Below, piece after piece: positions 12,738-23,779 of a DNA stretch of 64,000 nucleotides. Source of the DNA: Poa pratensis. Taxonomy: Eukaryota > Streptophyta > Magnoliopsida > Poales > Poaceae. Numbering within the stretch: position 1 is the stretch's first letter; every line of letters begins with the position of its first letter. Made by a program: the position numbers and the translations under genes. The DNA is taken from positions 18,721,976 through 18,785,975 of the forward strand of contig CAMZMU010000123.1 of assembly GCA_947311845.1 (NCBI GenBank), in the 5' to 3' direction. Below the pieces are notes generated by a model. That model saw only the letters and a list, made by a program, of their open reading frames with translations. It did not search any database and was not told the origin of the DNA.

Positions 12738-12876
12738 ATTCCGATAAACTGGCCGATTTATCGCTTACCGTTGTCTGACCGATAAAATAAATTGGCCGAT
12801 AAATAGGCAGATATACCGATAAACCAGTCGATTTACCCTTATTTTGGATCGACCGATAAGTTTCGATAAGCGATAT
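12738..12876. repeat. Cluster of CCGATAA motifs
   Basis: Within about 140 bp, CCGATAA or CGATAA occurs at least six times with irregular spacing, plus inverted copies such as CCGATTTATCG. The cluster stops exactly at the copia LTR edge. Its origin is unknown. Confidence 0.55.
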
Positions 12877-12877
12877 C

Positions 12878-15114
12878 TGAAGGGGTTCGCAGCAGAAAAC
12901 AATAATTTTTCTAACTAGCGTACGTCAAAAACTTAGCCAAGGATCTATCTATCTAGTAATGCCGTAACGGAGAAGATATCGGTAACATACCCTTTTAGAC
13001 CGAAAGCGGGGATTACGGTCCCGCAACAAGCGTTGTCGATGTAGACGACGTAGCCGACCTCGAGGTCGCGAAGAACTTGGCGCGACGAAGACGAAGGCGG
13101 CGCGACGATGACGCCCTGGCGCCCCAAGTGTGGTGCCTCTGAGTACTCGCACACGTGCGGAGCTTGATGATGACTTCCGGGCTCTCCGATCCAGCCGAGA
13201 TAGCGGAAGTAGAACTTTTGGGTGGAATTCCGCAGCACGACGGCGTACTGCGGTATAGATTTATCACGCGCGTGCAGTCCTTACATGGGAACACTCACTA
13301 CGAGAGGTGGAGAGAGAGGGGAAGTGGGCGGAGGGGCATCCTCGGCCGACATACAAATTAATTGTATTTTCTGTGTTATTCAAAACAATTAATATGCCCC
13401 ACTATTTATGAGGGGAGGAGGGATGCCAGTATCCCTCCCTTCTCCATGTGGGACTAGAGGAGGAGGAGGGGGTGGTGCGGCTGGGCCCTAGGGCCCAGCC
13501 CCGAGGTCGCGAATAACTTGGCGCGACGAAGACGAAGACGAAGGCGGCGCGACGATGACGCCCTGGCGCCCCAAGTGTAGCGCCTCCGAGTACTCGCACA
13601 CGTGCGGAGCTTGACGATGACTTCCGGGCTCTCCGATCCAGCCGAGATAGCGGAAGTAAAACTTTTGGGTGGAATCCCGCAGCACGACGGCGTACTGCGG
13701 TATAGATTTCTCACGCGCGCGCAGTCCTTACAAGGAAGCACTCACTACGAGAGGTGGGGAGAGAGGGGAAGTGGGCGGTGGGGCATCCTCGGCCGACATA
13801 CAAATTAATTGTATTTTCTGTGTTATTCAAAACAATTAATATGCCCCACTATTTATTAGTGGAGGAGGGATGGCAATATCCCTCCCTTCTCCATGTGGGA
13901 CTAAAGGAGGAGGAGGGGGTGGTGCGGCTAGCCAAAGGGGCCCAGCCGCACCATGATGCAGCCGCATGGGCCCCTAGGGCCCATCCAAACCATCTCCTTT
14001 GGGGGGTTCGGCCCCCACATGGGCCTTCCCTCCGGGGTTTGGCCCATTTAGGTGGGCTGCCCAATTTGCCTCTTTTTATTTAATATTAAATAAATAAATA
14101 AATATAATTCATTAATTAATATATTTACATATTATGTAATCTCCCGTGACTCCGTAACAACTTCCGGACCACTCCGAACTTTTTTCGGTCTTCCCCGGAA
14201 CCCTCCCGGATCATTCTCTCTCTCTCTATTCCTATTATTCTGATATTTCCTAAACGATCTCCAAGCGTCGTCAAGACCTTAAGTGTGTTACCCTACGGTT
14301 CGAGAATACTCCAGACATGGTCGAGACCCCTCGCTCGCCAATGACCGTCAGGGAGACCTGGATGGCTATGACGGTCCATGTGTATTCTACGAATATCGTC
14401 GTTGAACCATAAATATGAATATTCATTCCTTTTGTTCCTTCGATACTAACCTTGTCCGAGATGCGATCGTGAACATCCTATGCTTTGTTTTATCTCGTTA
14501 TCGACAAGGGCTACTTAACTCATTCTGTGATATTACATCACCATGACCTAGTCATACGCTGCGCAACTTCATAGATGTAATCTCATCGAGGGGGCCCAAA
14601 GTATCTTTCCATCACGCGGATGAACAAATCCCGCTCTTGATCCATATGCCTCAATGTACCCCTTTTGAATACCCAAGTGTCACACCTTTTTAGTCACCCA
14701 TTTATGGACTGACGATTGATGCACTCAAAGTACCCTCCGGAGGCAGCAATTAATATGATCTCACGGTCTGAGGAATAAGCTACCATATTACTTTCCTATT
14801 GCAATAATGAACTTCGTGACATGATCTTTTTTGCAATATTTTGTTGGATATGTCCATCATTTTATTCCACTAATAAAATGACCTCATTATCAACTATATA
14901 AATATCCATGGTCGGAAATTCTCGATCATCTTTTGACTAACGAACTAGTTTATATATAGAGGTTTACTAGGGACCCTGGTTTGTTTACATACCACACGTG
15001 TATTAATAATTCCGATTAATATAGTTGTAGCATGGTATAAAACTTATTATAAACTTAATGAGATAATGCGATAAATACTTGATATTTATTTTCCTCTAGC
15101 GCATATCTCCTTCA
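12878..15114 (-). mobile_element. Ty1/copia LTR (Angela/Maximus-like)
   Basis: On the minus strand it begins TGAAGGAGATATGCGCTAGA, close to the start of the abundant Triticeae copia LTRs, and ends CTGCTGCGAACCCCTTCA, giving TG...CA ends. The 2237-bp length includes an internal duplication (13061-13950). Sequence to the right (15115 onward) looks like the element's internal 3' end with a purine-rich tract next to the LTR, so this is a 3' LTR whose element is truncated. No second LTR is in the window. Confidence 0.7.
13061..13950. repeat. Direct tandem duplication of about 441-448 bp inside the copia LTR
   Basis: Copy 1 (13061-13501) and copy 2 (13502-13950) match over their whole length with few differences, including a 6-bp GACGAA expansion in copy 2. 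Both carry the same GC-rich segment, the ATGCCCCACTATTTAT block and the CCCTTCTCCATGTGGGACTA block. Confidence 0.9.
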
Positions 15115-15434
15115 ATATCCCCAAGTTTGCTCCATAGAAGAATATACGATGAAAACATGCCAAAATCAATGTTTGGACTCACGGCCTTGGCCTTAATGAT
15201 TGACACTTATTTGCTTAAACGTCTCAACCTTACACAAGAACTTATTTATACTTGGACGAAATTCTTATGAGTATTGCCCAACATGACTCACACATAAAAC
15301 AAATTTTTCTAGAGAGTAATTAATGTCGCAGATAATGTCTCTAGAGAAAATGTAAATGTATTTATGAGGTGTCTCAATGATTGTTCCTTTTCAGTATAGT
15401 ATCTAAAATGTCCATTACCACGTGTGTAGCATCG
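15115..15434 (-). mobile_element. Remnant of copia internal 3' region
   Basis: AT-rich sequence next to the LTR. On the minus strand it ends in a purine-rich AAACTTGGGGATAT immediately before the LTR start, where a polypurine tract belongs. No readable pol segment remains. Confidence 0.45.
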
Positions 15435-17560
15435 TTGGTATTTTTTAGATAAATGAAGCTTTATTACTTAAAAGGTTTAAGTATTACACCCAGTCTCTGC
15501 ATAACCAAGATGCACACAGCTGAAACAAGTCTGTAGTTCGGATAATAAAAAGACGAATTAGATATCATAATGAGAAATTGTAAGGACGCCCATGGTGGTG
15601 GAGGGCCAATCCGCAAATTATGCTGCCATACATGTTGGGATAAAAAGTCTCTCTTCGTATCCTCCAGTCTTGTACAGACCTCCATAAACAGGTCTCGATG
15701 CCCCACATGTTGCAACTGAGACCACGAACGGAGAGTAGCAGTGGTCCTGTAGATAACCTGCATTAGAGAGCGATTTTTACATAGCCAAAGCGACCATATT
15801 ACGGCAAGCGTTGCCACCCTAATAAGTTGTTTAAACCTATTATCCACCCGTTCAGCCAATTGCCAAAAATATTGGCAACGCTTTTATGTGGGTAAATAGT
15901 TGAACCTATCTAGATGATGGACCATATAGAACTAGCGAATTTGCACTCGAAGAATATGTGTTTGATCGTCTCATCTTTATGACAGAAGACACACTGCTTA
16001 CTTTCATGCCAATTGCGTTTTGCAAGGTTGTCTTTTGTAAGAATAACTCCTCGACGAAGATACCACGCAAAAAGTTTGTTTTTTAGTGGAATTTTCATCT
16101 TACAGATTTTCTTATTATTATCTACAGACACTTCTGGCTGGATTAGAGCTGTATACATGAAGTCCACTGTGAATTTACCGCTATTGTGTAAATTCCACCG
16201 AAACTCGTCGGGCCCCTCTGTCAAATTGACAGAGGCTAGACGTTGTAACAACTCGTGCCAAGCTACCAGTCTGGGACCAACAAGATCTCTTCTGAACATC
16301 ACCGTTGTATGGTTATCAACCAATACTGGAGCGAGCGTATCGCTCTTGTGACGTCCTAGGACTATATTATATAGTGCTGGATGTTGTTCTCGGAGCGGGG
16401 TAGTTCCCAGCCACGTATCCTCCTAGAACCTAATCTCAGACCCATCCTTAATGGAGAAAGAACCATATGGGAAGAAGAATTTCTTCGTCGCCATTAGGCC
16501 AGCCCAAAAATGCGAATCACCTGGTTTTCAAGAAACCTGTGATAGCGCACTTGAGACTATGTATTTCCTCCTAAGAAGAGTTTGCCACACCCCATCTTCA
16601 GTCAAAAGCTTAAGCAGCCACTTTCCAAGGAGGGCTCTATTCTTGACCTGAAGGTCATGAATCCCAAGACCGCCATGGTCCTTAAGGCGGCACACTACAT
16701 CCCATTTGGTGAGCCGATATTTCTTTTTTTCATTATCCCTTGCCAAAAGAATCTAGATCGAAAGTAATCCAATCGATGCAAGACTCCCTTTGGTAATTGG
16801 AAGAAGGATATCATATTAAGCACCATACCCAGGGATAATAGTTTTTCCTTTCCAACTACTCAACCTTTTTTGTAGTCTTTCCTCAACATGCTTCCATTGA
16901 GCTATCGTTAGCCTCCTAAAGTGAGTAGGGATGCCAAGATAATTAATTGGAAACTGGCCAATCCCACAGCCAAATAACTCAGCATATTGGTCAGCCACGT
17001 CTTGAGCTTCGCCAAAACAAAACACTTTACTTTTATGGAAGTTAATTTTTAGACCGGAAAGTTGCTCGAACGCTGATAATATTAATTTCAGGTTTCTTGC
17101 TTTTTCCATGTCATGTTCCGTAAAAAGAATTGTATCGTCAGCATATTGGAGAATGGATAAACCGCCATCCACTAGGTGCGGAACCACTTCAACAATTTGC
17201 TCATCCAATTTCGCACGTTCAATGATTATGGCTAGCATATCAGCAACTATATTAAATAATATCGGTGATAGTGGATCGCCTTGTCGTAATCCCTTTTTCG
17301 TTTGTAGGTATCTACCAACATCGTCATTCACTTTGATGGCGACACTTCATCCAGAAACGAAATTATGTATCATTGCACGCCACTCATCTGAAAAACCTTT
17401 CATTCTGATTGTTTGTTGTAAAAAAGACCATTTGACTTTATCATAAGCCTTTTCGAAATCTATTTTTAGAATCACTCCATTAAGTTTTTTTCCGATGCAA
17501 CTTATGAACAGTTTCAATAATTACTGGTAATTTTTTTTGTCTCCGGTTAGAAAAAAACAC
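15435..17560 (-). mobile_element. 5'-truncated L1-type LINE
   Basis: Minus-strand segments read in order as plant L1 reverse transcriptase and its tail. The RT start is near 17450 (DFEKAYDKVKW). The RT core runs 16816-17331, with GLRQGDPLSPILFNIVAD and the catalytic YADD at 17134-17145. A middle segment at 16528-16746 contains GGLGIHDLQVKN. The zf-RVT domain (CVFCHKDETIKHIFFEC) lies within 15910-16323 and a C-terminal segment at 15464-15859. The body has frame breaks and an in-frame TGA just upstream of the RT core, and the endonuclease part is missing. The 3' end at about 15435 shows a short A-run on the minus strand. It is the same subfamily as the copy at 4733-5890. Confidence 0.88.
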
Positions 17561-18279
17561 ATGTCTAACCAAAACACGCATATCAGAACTTGGGCATCGT
17601 AGTAGGATCTATGGATTGGCATTGACTATAGGCTAGCTATTAGTAAAACAACTTAATTAGGGTTGAGCTTTAGTAGTACGAACACACGACCCAAAGCCCG
17701 TGGAACCCGGTATCCCTCCATGCCTATCCGGTTCCTAGCAAGTAAACAACCTGCACGAGTGCACGGCCACTCCTCCAGCCTGTAGCGGTACTCACATCCA
17801 GCGGCAAACCACTTCTCAAATTTCAACACATGTTTTGTACTCCAGCGCATACACGAACGATTCTCTCCCTCGTTCAGCGTACCCTAATTTATTTTACACC
17901 CTACAAAGAATCCGAGACACTCCAGTCCAGTCGTGTGCGGCGCAGGTCCATGGACGACGGATGGAGATAAATAAATATCGTCCCAGAAACCAGAGGACAC
18001 GCCAAGGCGCCGCGCAAGGCAGCCGGTTTAATGAGACGTCCTACGAGGCGACAGCCTGGGCGCCCAATCCCTGTCCTTGCACATAGAAAGAGTAGCAGGT
18101 GCACCGTGTCGTATGCGTCGCCGACGTACTGTATGTGATTATGGGCGTCATTATACGCATCATTGCTCTGTATTTACTGCCTGTTTCCGACCGGCTGGTA
18201 TAATTCCATACCAACCGCTAATTAAGCTCTCATGACGTACTACAGACACTTTTAGCCACTGTACTAGTAGTAGCTTTCA
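17561..18279. other. Intergenic, nothing recognised
   Basis: There is no convincing reading frame, RNA gene or repeat end. Minor short frames on both strands lack domain features. Confidence 0.4.
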
Positions 18280-19842
18280 GGGTATAACATCTTGCACGCT
18301 CAATCCCCCTTACCTCCCGTGTCGCTCCCAGGGCGGCACCGGAGGCGGAATACCGCGCCGCCGCCAGCCTCCTCCTCCTCTGCCATCCTCGCCGTTGCTA
18401 CCGCCGGCCTCCGCGTCACGGTGGCGACGGCCTCCCCGCTGCTAAACAACTGGCTGGCGGGGGTGGTTGCTTCTCGTTCGGCGCGGGCGGACGCCGGGCC
18501 CGCCTGGGACGGCGATGGCGGGCCGCCGGCGCAGGCATGCCGGAGCGGCGGCTCCAGGGCTGGTGGGGCGCGTCCCGTCGACCTGGCCTCGTGGGTGGCA
18601 GGTCGCGGCGCGGTGGTGCGGCAATGGCGCGATGGGCCGAGCGGGCCGGATCTGGGCGCTGGCGGGCCCGTCGGTGATGAGCGTGGTCGTGGCCAGGGCG
18701 TCCACCCAGGTCGGCGGCGGTGGGTGCAGGGTGGTGGAGGCTGGCAATCGTGCCAGCGAGGTTGGTCTTCTCCGTGCGGGTGAGGAGGCTGGGGGCATTG
18801 GCGGTTGTGCGCAGGGAGCTGTGGCGTGGAGGCTATGCCGGCCAGGTCGGGTCGGGCAGTGGGCCGATGATGCGCGTCGTTGGCTCGGGCCGGGGGCGTG
18901 GGAGGCGCAATGAGCCATGGCGGTGCGCGGCCAGGGTTCTTGCGTGAGGCGTCTCTGCCTCCCGCCGGCGTGCAGGTGGTCGATCCGGTGGTGGTGATGC
19001 TTGGCTGATCCGGGTGAAAGCTCGTCTCCGATTCGGTGGTCGGAGCCGGTGATGATGACCCCTTGCGCGTCGTCTCCTTCTTGAAGGCATCACCGAGGTG
19101 AAGCGTGCACCACCTCCGCTACCTCTGGGGGAAACCCTTGATCCGTGGATCGGATGGTGTCGGCGCTTCGGCGCCGTCTCCCCCTTGGGGGCATCATTCT
19201 TAGAGGTGCGCACCAGTCGAGGGACCAGTGGTTGGATGTGGGGTGCTTTCGTGGCGTTGCGAGCTGTGTGGCAACGATGACAGTGGTGAGCGGAGCCGAG
19301 TCGCGGCATGTCCTTCGTCACCGACAGTCCGTGTTGCGTCCCGCCCTGAAGCTGTGAAATCGGAGCTGCGTGTCCCGGGGCGGCAGGCTGGCAACGATGA
19401 CACTTTTTCTACGGTGGCCTCGCGGATTCCGTCGATGCAAGGTGTGCAACTTTCTTCGGTGAAGCTCTCCATCGAAGTCGGAGCTGGCTCCTCCTCGACG
19501 CTTTGGGTTGACTGTTTGGCATAGGCCGACATGGTTTACGGCGTCGGCTGCGGCGGGGCTTCGTCGGTGGTCGTCGAAAGTGAAGTCGGAATCGCTTGCT
19601 CGGGGAGGAGTGACGACGATGACGCTCGGTGATGACCTCGATCGTGTTTTTCTCTTCGGCGGCGTGTGTGCCTCGTGTGGGTAGCCAGGTTGGCCGGGTC
19701 TGCCCAATGTAGTGTTTTCATGACTACATTGGTGCACTTGTAACGGTTTTCGGCCGGTTCCCCGTTAATGAACCGGTCAATTCCCCTCCTACTTTTTTAA
19801 TAAAATGAGGCAATGTTGCCCGTTTTGTTCAAAAAAAAATCG
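18280..19842 (+). mobile_element. GC-rich retroposon-like sequence with poly-A end
   Basis: A 1.5-kb block, GC-rich at its left, ends with AATAAAATGAGGCAATGTTG and then an A-run at 19832-19840. This is the style of grass LINE 3' ends. Long overlapping frames on both strands reflect GC richness rather than genes. No reverse transcriptase is present, so it is at most the untranslated part of a truncated element. Confidence 0.4.
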
Positions 19843-21400
19843 TAGTTTTCAGGGCGGTCAGTACTGGACACTAGCTTAACGTTGCTTAGCTAGCTAGACT
19901 GTTTCTGAGTGTATGCTTAGCAGGTTATGTACTGCTGCTGCTGCTGCTGGTAACAAAACTGAACCGTACTGTATGAGATATGAAGATCACGGCCACTTGA
20001 TGCTCGAGAAAGCAGGAATAGGTTTCGGCCATCGTATCGTACCCGTATAGCCGTTACGGTGTCAATGTGATTCTTTTCCATTTTGAATTGAGCACCGCGG
20101 GTGGCAACACGATATCGTGCCGAAGCAGGCAAGAAACCAAGACAAACGCCACGAACGGCGATACGATGGTACGGCGGCGTATCAGCGAGCGAAGCACCGT
20201 ATCGCCCTGACTGAGCTGGCGCCTACTGTACCACTACGTACGTGCATGGCCAGGAGGACACGTCAGTAGAGTGAGAGCCACGGAGTTGGAGAAGGCTTTC
20301 TAGAGAAGAAAACGCCAAAGCTTTTCGATCGTCGTCGGCGTCGGCCAGCTGGGCTGAATCATTCATTCGCATGATGAAAGAAAGGAACGCGAGAACAGCT
20401 CCTGCTGGCTGCTGCTACAGGCTGCAGTCTTCACCAAAACGCGAATGAAAATACAGTAAGATATTTGTCATTTTCTTTGCCAATGGAACCAAGATATTTG
20501 CTCGATCGAAAGGACCTGATATTCTGTCCGCATACATGCAATGTACTCATGGTAACGTAGCACTCCGTAAAAAATGGTGTGATCAGGCGTGCCATTTCGT
20601 CCACGCATTCGGCCAGCCCGACGATCCCTCCTGGCGACGACAGGGAGCTGTACTGCCACGTACTCACTCCGTTTCAATTTAATTGACGTGCGCACAGCTG
20701 GCGCCCGCCGGGCGGCTCTGCCTCTGCTGGCTGCTGGCGGTGAGGTGGACGGAGGAGCAACGAGCCGACTCACGAGCGCGTCGTGAGGCGTAAAGAGGCC
20801 CCAGCGCCGCAGCCTAGCCGCTGCCGCACCAGCTGGCCGCGAGCCGACGAGCCGTACGGACATCTCTCTCCAGGCGACGCCGGAACACGTCGGATCGCGT
20901 CGCGCATTAAAACGTGCGGATCGAGCCTACGGTGTTGGGCCTGTGGGTCCTGCACTTTTGCGCGCTTCGGCAGCTGGTGCCCTGACTGACTCGAGATGGG
21001 CCTGCGAGCTAGGCGGACGGACACTGCGTCGGTCTTAATTTAGCAATCAGCTTTATTGCTGGATCGTCATCTCCTCAAACCCACCATCTGCTGTCACCCG
21101 GAACTTGGCATCCAGATCTAGGAAAGGTCAATAATGAGAGTGAGACGACGTCATGGTGCTTGGAGATCGCAGCACGGATTGTTTGTTCATTCTCGTGCGC
21201 ATGGTCATGGGATAACATAAAACATGATCAATTCTTTTTTGAGCGACAAACGTGATGCACTACATTTGAGCAAATTAAAGATTGTGTTTTCATTTGCTCG
21301 TAACAAATCTAAAGAATTATATCAATTATTATTATGAAATTCCCATTAGATTGTTCGATGATTTTACTGCTCGAATGCTAGACATTGGTCGATAATTTTT
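19843..21400. other. Intergenic, nothing recognised
   Basis: It includes a (CTG)6 run at about 19932-19949 and a GC-rich stretch (20560-21030). No protein resemblance is recognised on either strand. Confidence 0.4.
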
Positions 21401-21404
21401 TGGA

Positions 21405-21848
21405 ACAATTTGGGTCTCTTTTGCGCAGGATTTGAAAAATTGCAGGAATAGGAATATTGCAGTAATAGAATGTCATGACACTTAAAATCTTATAGGAACC
21501 AAAAATGTAGGAATTAGTAGCAGGACTGCTTAGGTTTCATTTTTAATGAAATCGGGGGACCTCGAGCCCTTCAATTAAAAAAAAGTAGCATGTGTTATTT
21601 GATAGCACCCCAGGAAAAATGCAGGAAATTTGTATAGGTATTGAGTGCATTTCATAGACACAGAGATTTTTTTTCAAGAGATCTCACATCATGTTAAAAA
21701 CCATATAGGATTGTAGTGTAGGAAAGCAATCCATAGGGAATATTTGGAGGATTCCATCCTTTGAATCGAATGGGTTCTATAGGAAAAATTCCTACGGGTG
21801 GAAACCCTATGCAATTCCTTTAAAAATACTTTGAACCAAACAAGCCCT
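21405..21848. mobile_element. Degraded MITE-like element (GTTTGGTT ends)
   Basis: The right end reads CTTTGAACCAAACAAGCCC, the complement of the GGGCTTGTTTGGTTCAAAG start common in grass MITEs. The interior repeats GGAATAGGAAT-like words in both orientations. The left end is weak, so borders are approximate. Related sequences lie at about 39076-39330 and 54187-54609. Confidence 0.4.
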
Positions 21849-22009
21849 TACTATTATGCCTACATGTGATGATGTTGTATTCATTACCAAATCTAGCGTA
21901 TTTGTCTCATGAATGATAATACGAAAATAATTACAAAACAAGTGAATGCTAGTGTACTATTTGAAGTTATTGATTATCTTATCGATAAAATACTATCTGA
22001 TTTTGTTAA

Positions 22010-22943
22010 AAACAGATTCGCTATGGAATGAGTTGTAACTTTGCATGAAGTGTTCTGGAAAAAATGTCTGGATTTTTCTTTTCAAAGTTGAAAAGGCATA
22101 TGACATGTAAACTGGGATTTCCTATATAGCATAATGGTGACCATCTGGTTGCTTGTTTTAATATAATAGAGGGTAGGGTGATTCCATGTCTCCCATTCCT
22201 TTTAATCTTGTTGCTGATTCTACGAGTGTCATGCCTAAATTTGCACAGAAGAATAACCTAATCAATGGTATGGCGCTTCATCTGCAGAAGAATGGGATTT
22301 CCATTCTCCAATATGTAGATTCTTAAATTTATTTTGTGTTTGTTTGTCTTTAAATATAGTTTCTCTATAGTGATTTTTTTGTCTTGGTAAGTGTTTAGAA
22401 CAAAGCAATGTTTATAAAGAGAATTACACATATAAATATGGGTCTTTGACTCTTAAATAATAGGGTTTGACTATTGATAAGTCTAGCCTTCTCAACACAC
22501 ACTCGAAACCAGCATATGGTAACATGGGAAAAAATACTCGGGTGTTGGGAATGCAAATGGTTGGACATAGGTGCAATAACTATGTCGCTCAATGCATATC
22601 TAACTACTATTATTTTCTTAATGTTGTGTTTTTATAGAGTGTCACTTGGAGTTTGGAAACTTCTGATGTGTTTAAAGGGTCGCTTTTATGATAGGAAGAG
22701 ATATAATATCTGATAAATTGGTAAATAGTTTGTTCTCCAAAAGATTTAGCGGGTCTTGGTGTCCTTGATCTTAACTGAATGAATAATAGTTTGTTATCTA
22801 AATGGATTTGGAATTGTAGAATGAGGCTGGGGCTTGGCAACAGATTTTGAAGAAGCGATATCTTCAAAATAAAACTATGTCATAGGCCACAAATAAGTTG
22901 AAAATTTCCCAATTTTGGTCTTGTCCCATGAAAGTTAAGATAG
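22010..22943 (+). mobile_element. Degenerate LINE, left part
   Basis: Plus-strand fragments resemble plant L1 RT: an LHEVFWKK-like piece, then a decayed GD-MSPIPFNLVAD region near 22180-22225 and a SILQYVDS remnant of the YxDD motif near 22300-22325. Stops and shifts are numerous. The element is interrupted at 22943 by the Gypsy retrotransposon and resumes at 37651. Confidence 0.65.
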
Positions 22944-23432
22944 TGACATGGGTATGCCTATCGGGTACCCTACCATGAGGGTACCTGGTGCGCGTATCGA
23001 CTAGGCCCAACTATCAGAGCCTATATGAAGCCCATGAAGGGAGGCCCACGAAGATGAAGTATCCACCAAGTTTGGCGAAGCAATAGTCGGTTTAGAGTTT
23101 CCTTACTTGCAAATCGAGTCGGTTACGAACACCCGGGACCCAGCCTATTATTTAAAGACTGGGAGGGCCATCGAACCAGACAACGAACCACCAGAGCCAC
23201 AAACCCTAGCGAGATCGACATCTCGCCGGGATCCTTGTAACCATCATATTCACAAATCAATAACAGACAGGCAGGACGTAGGGGTGTTACCTCCACACGA
23301 GGGCCCTGAACATGGGTAAAATCTTTGCCCTGCTTGTCAGCCGACGATACTTCCAGCTCTACCACGTTCTCTCCCCCATATTCATAACCTAGGGACCTTA
23401 ACCATGGGTCTTGATGAACCAACCCCTCGTCA
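22944..23432 (+). repeat. 5' LTR of the Gypsy element
   Basis: It starts TGACATGG and ends CGTCA. It is nearly identical to 37158-37645; the differences I see are near the CGCG/CACG, ATATG/ACATG, CCACCAAG/CCTCAAG, TGCAAA/TGTAAA, AAAGAC/AAGGAC and CATGGG/CCTGGG words. A TATTTAAAG word near 23150 could be the LTR TATA element. Confidence 0.95.
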
Positions 23433-23434
23433 AG

Positions 23435-23452
23435 TGGCGCCGTCTGTGGGAA
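23435..23452 (+). other. Primer-binding site
   Basis: TGGCGCCGTCTGTGGGAA starts two bases after the LTR. TGGCGCCGT matches the complement of a tRNA-Asp 3' end. The second half diverges, so the primer assignment is tentative. Confidence 0.7.
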
Positions 23453-23490
23453 AGAATAGCGCTGGACTCGAAGTTTCGCCGGTCCCAACA

Positions 23491-23652
23491 GCAAACGGCA
23501 AATCGCCGATCTCACCAGCAAACGGCAACTCGCCGATCTCATCTGCAAACGGCAACTCGCCGGCCATGTCAGCAAACAGCAACTCGCCGATCCAGGCGAC
23601 ACACGGCGACTCGCCGATCTACTCGAAAAGCGGTAGCCTGCCCGCTTCACCC
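23491..23652 (+). repeat. 27-bp coding minisatellite, about six units
   Basis: Six imperfect 27-bp units encode a nine-residue repeat of the form ANGNSPISS at the start of the gag region. Later units diverge progressively (THGDSPIYS, KSGSLPASP). Confidence 0.8.
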
Positions 23653-23779
23653 GCAAAAAGCGCATCTGCTCTTCCAATGAATTTCAATCCGCACTCACCG
23701 GAGCTTCAAGAGGCGTTTTCTGGCCTTGAATCAGGTTTGAACTTAACTGTTGGAGCATTCAATTTTTTCGTAAACAATC

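Noticed and set aside
18292..18947. Possible GC-rich gene with frames on both strands
   Set aside because: No start context, domain or splice pattern; it lies in a block ending in a retroposon-style poly-A tail.
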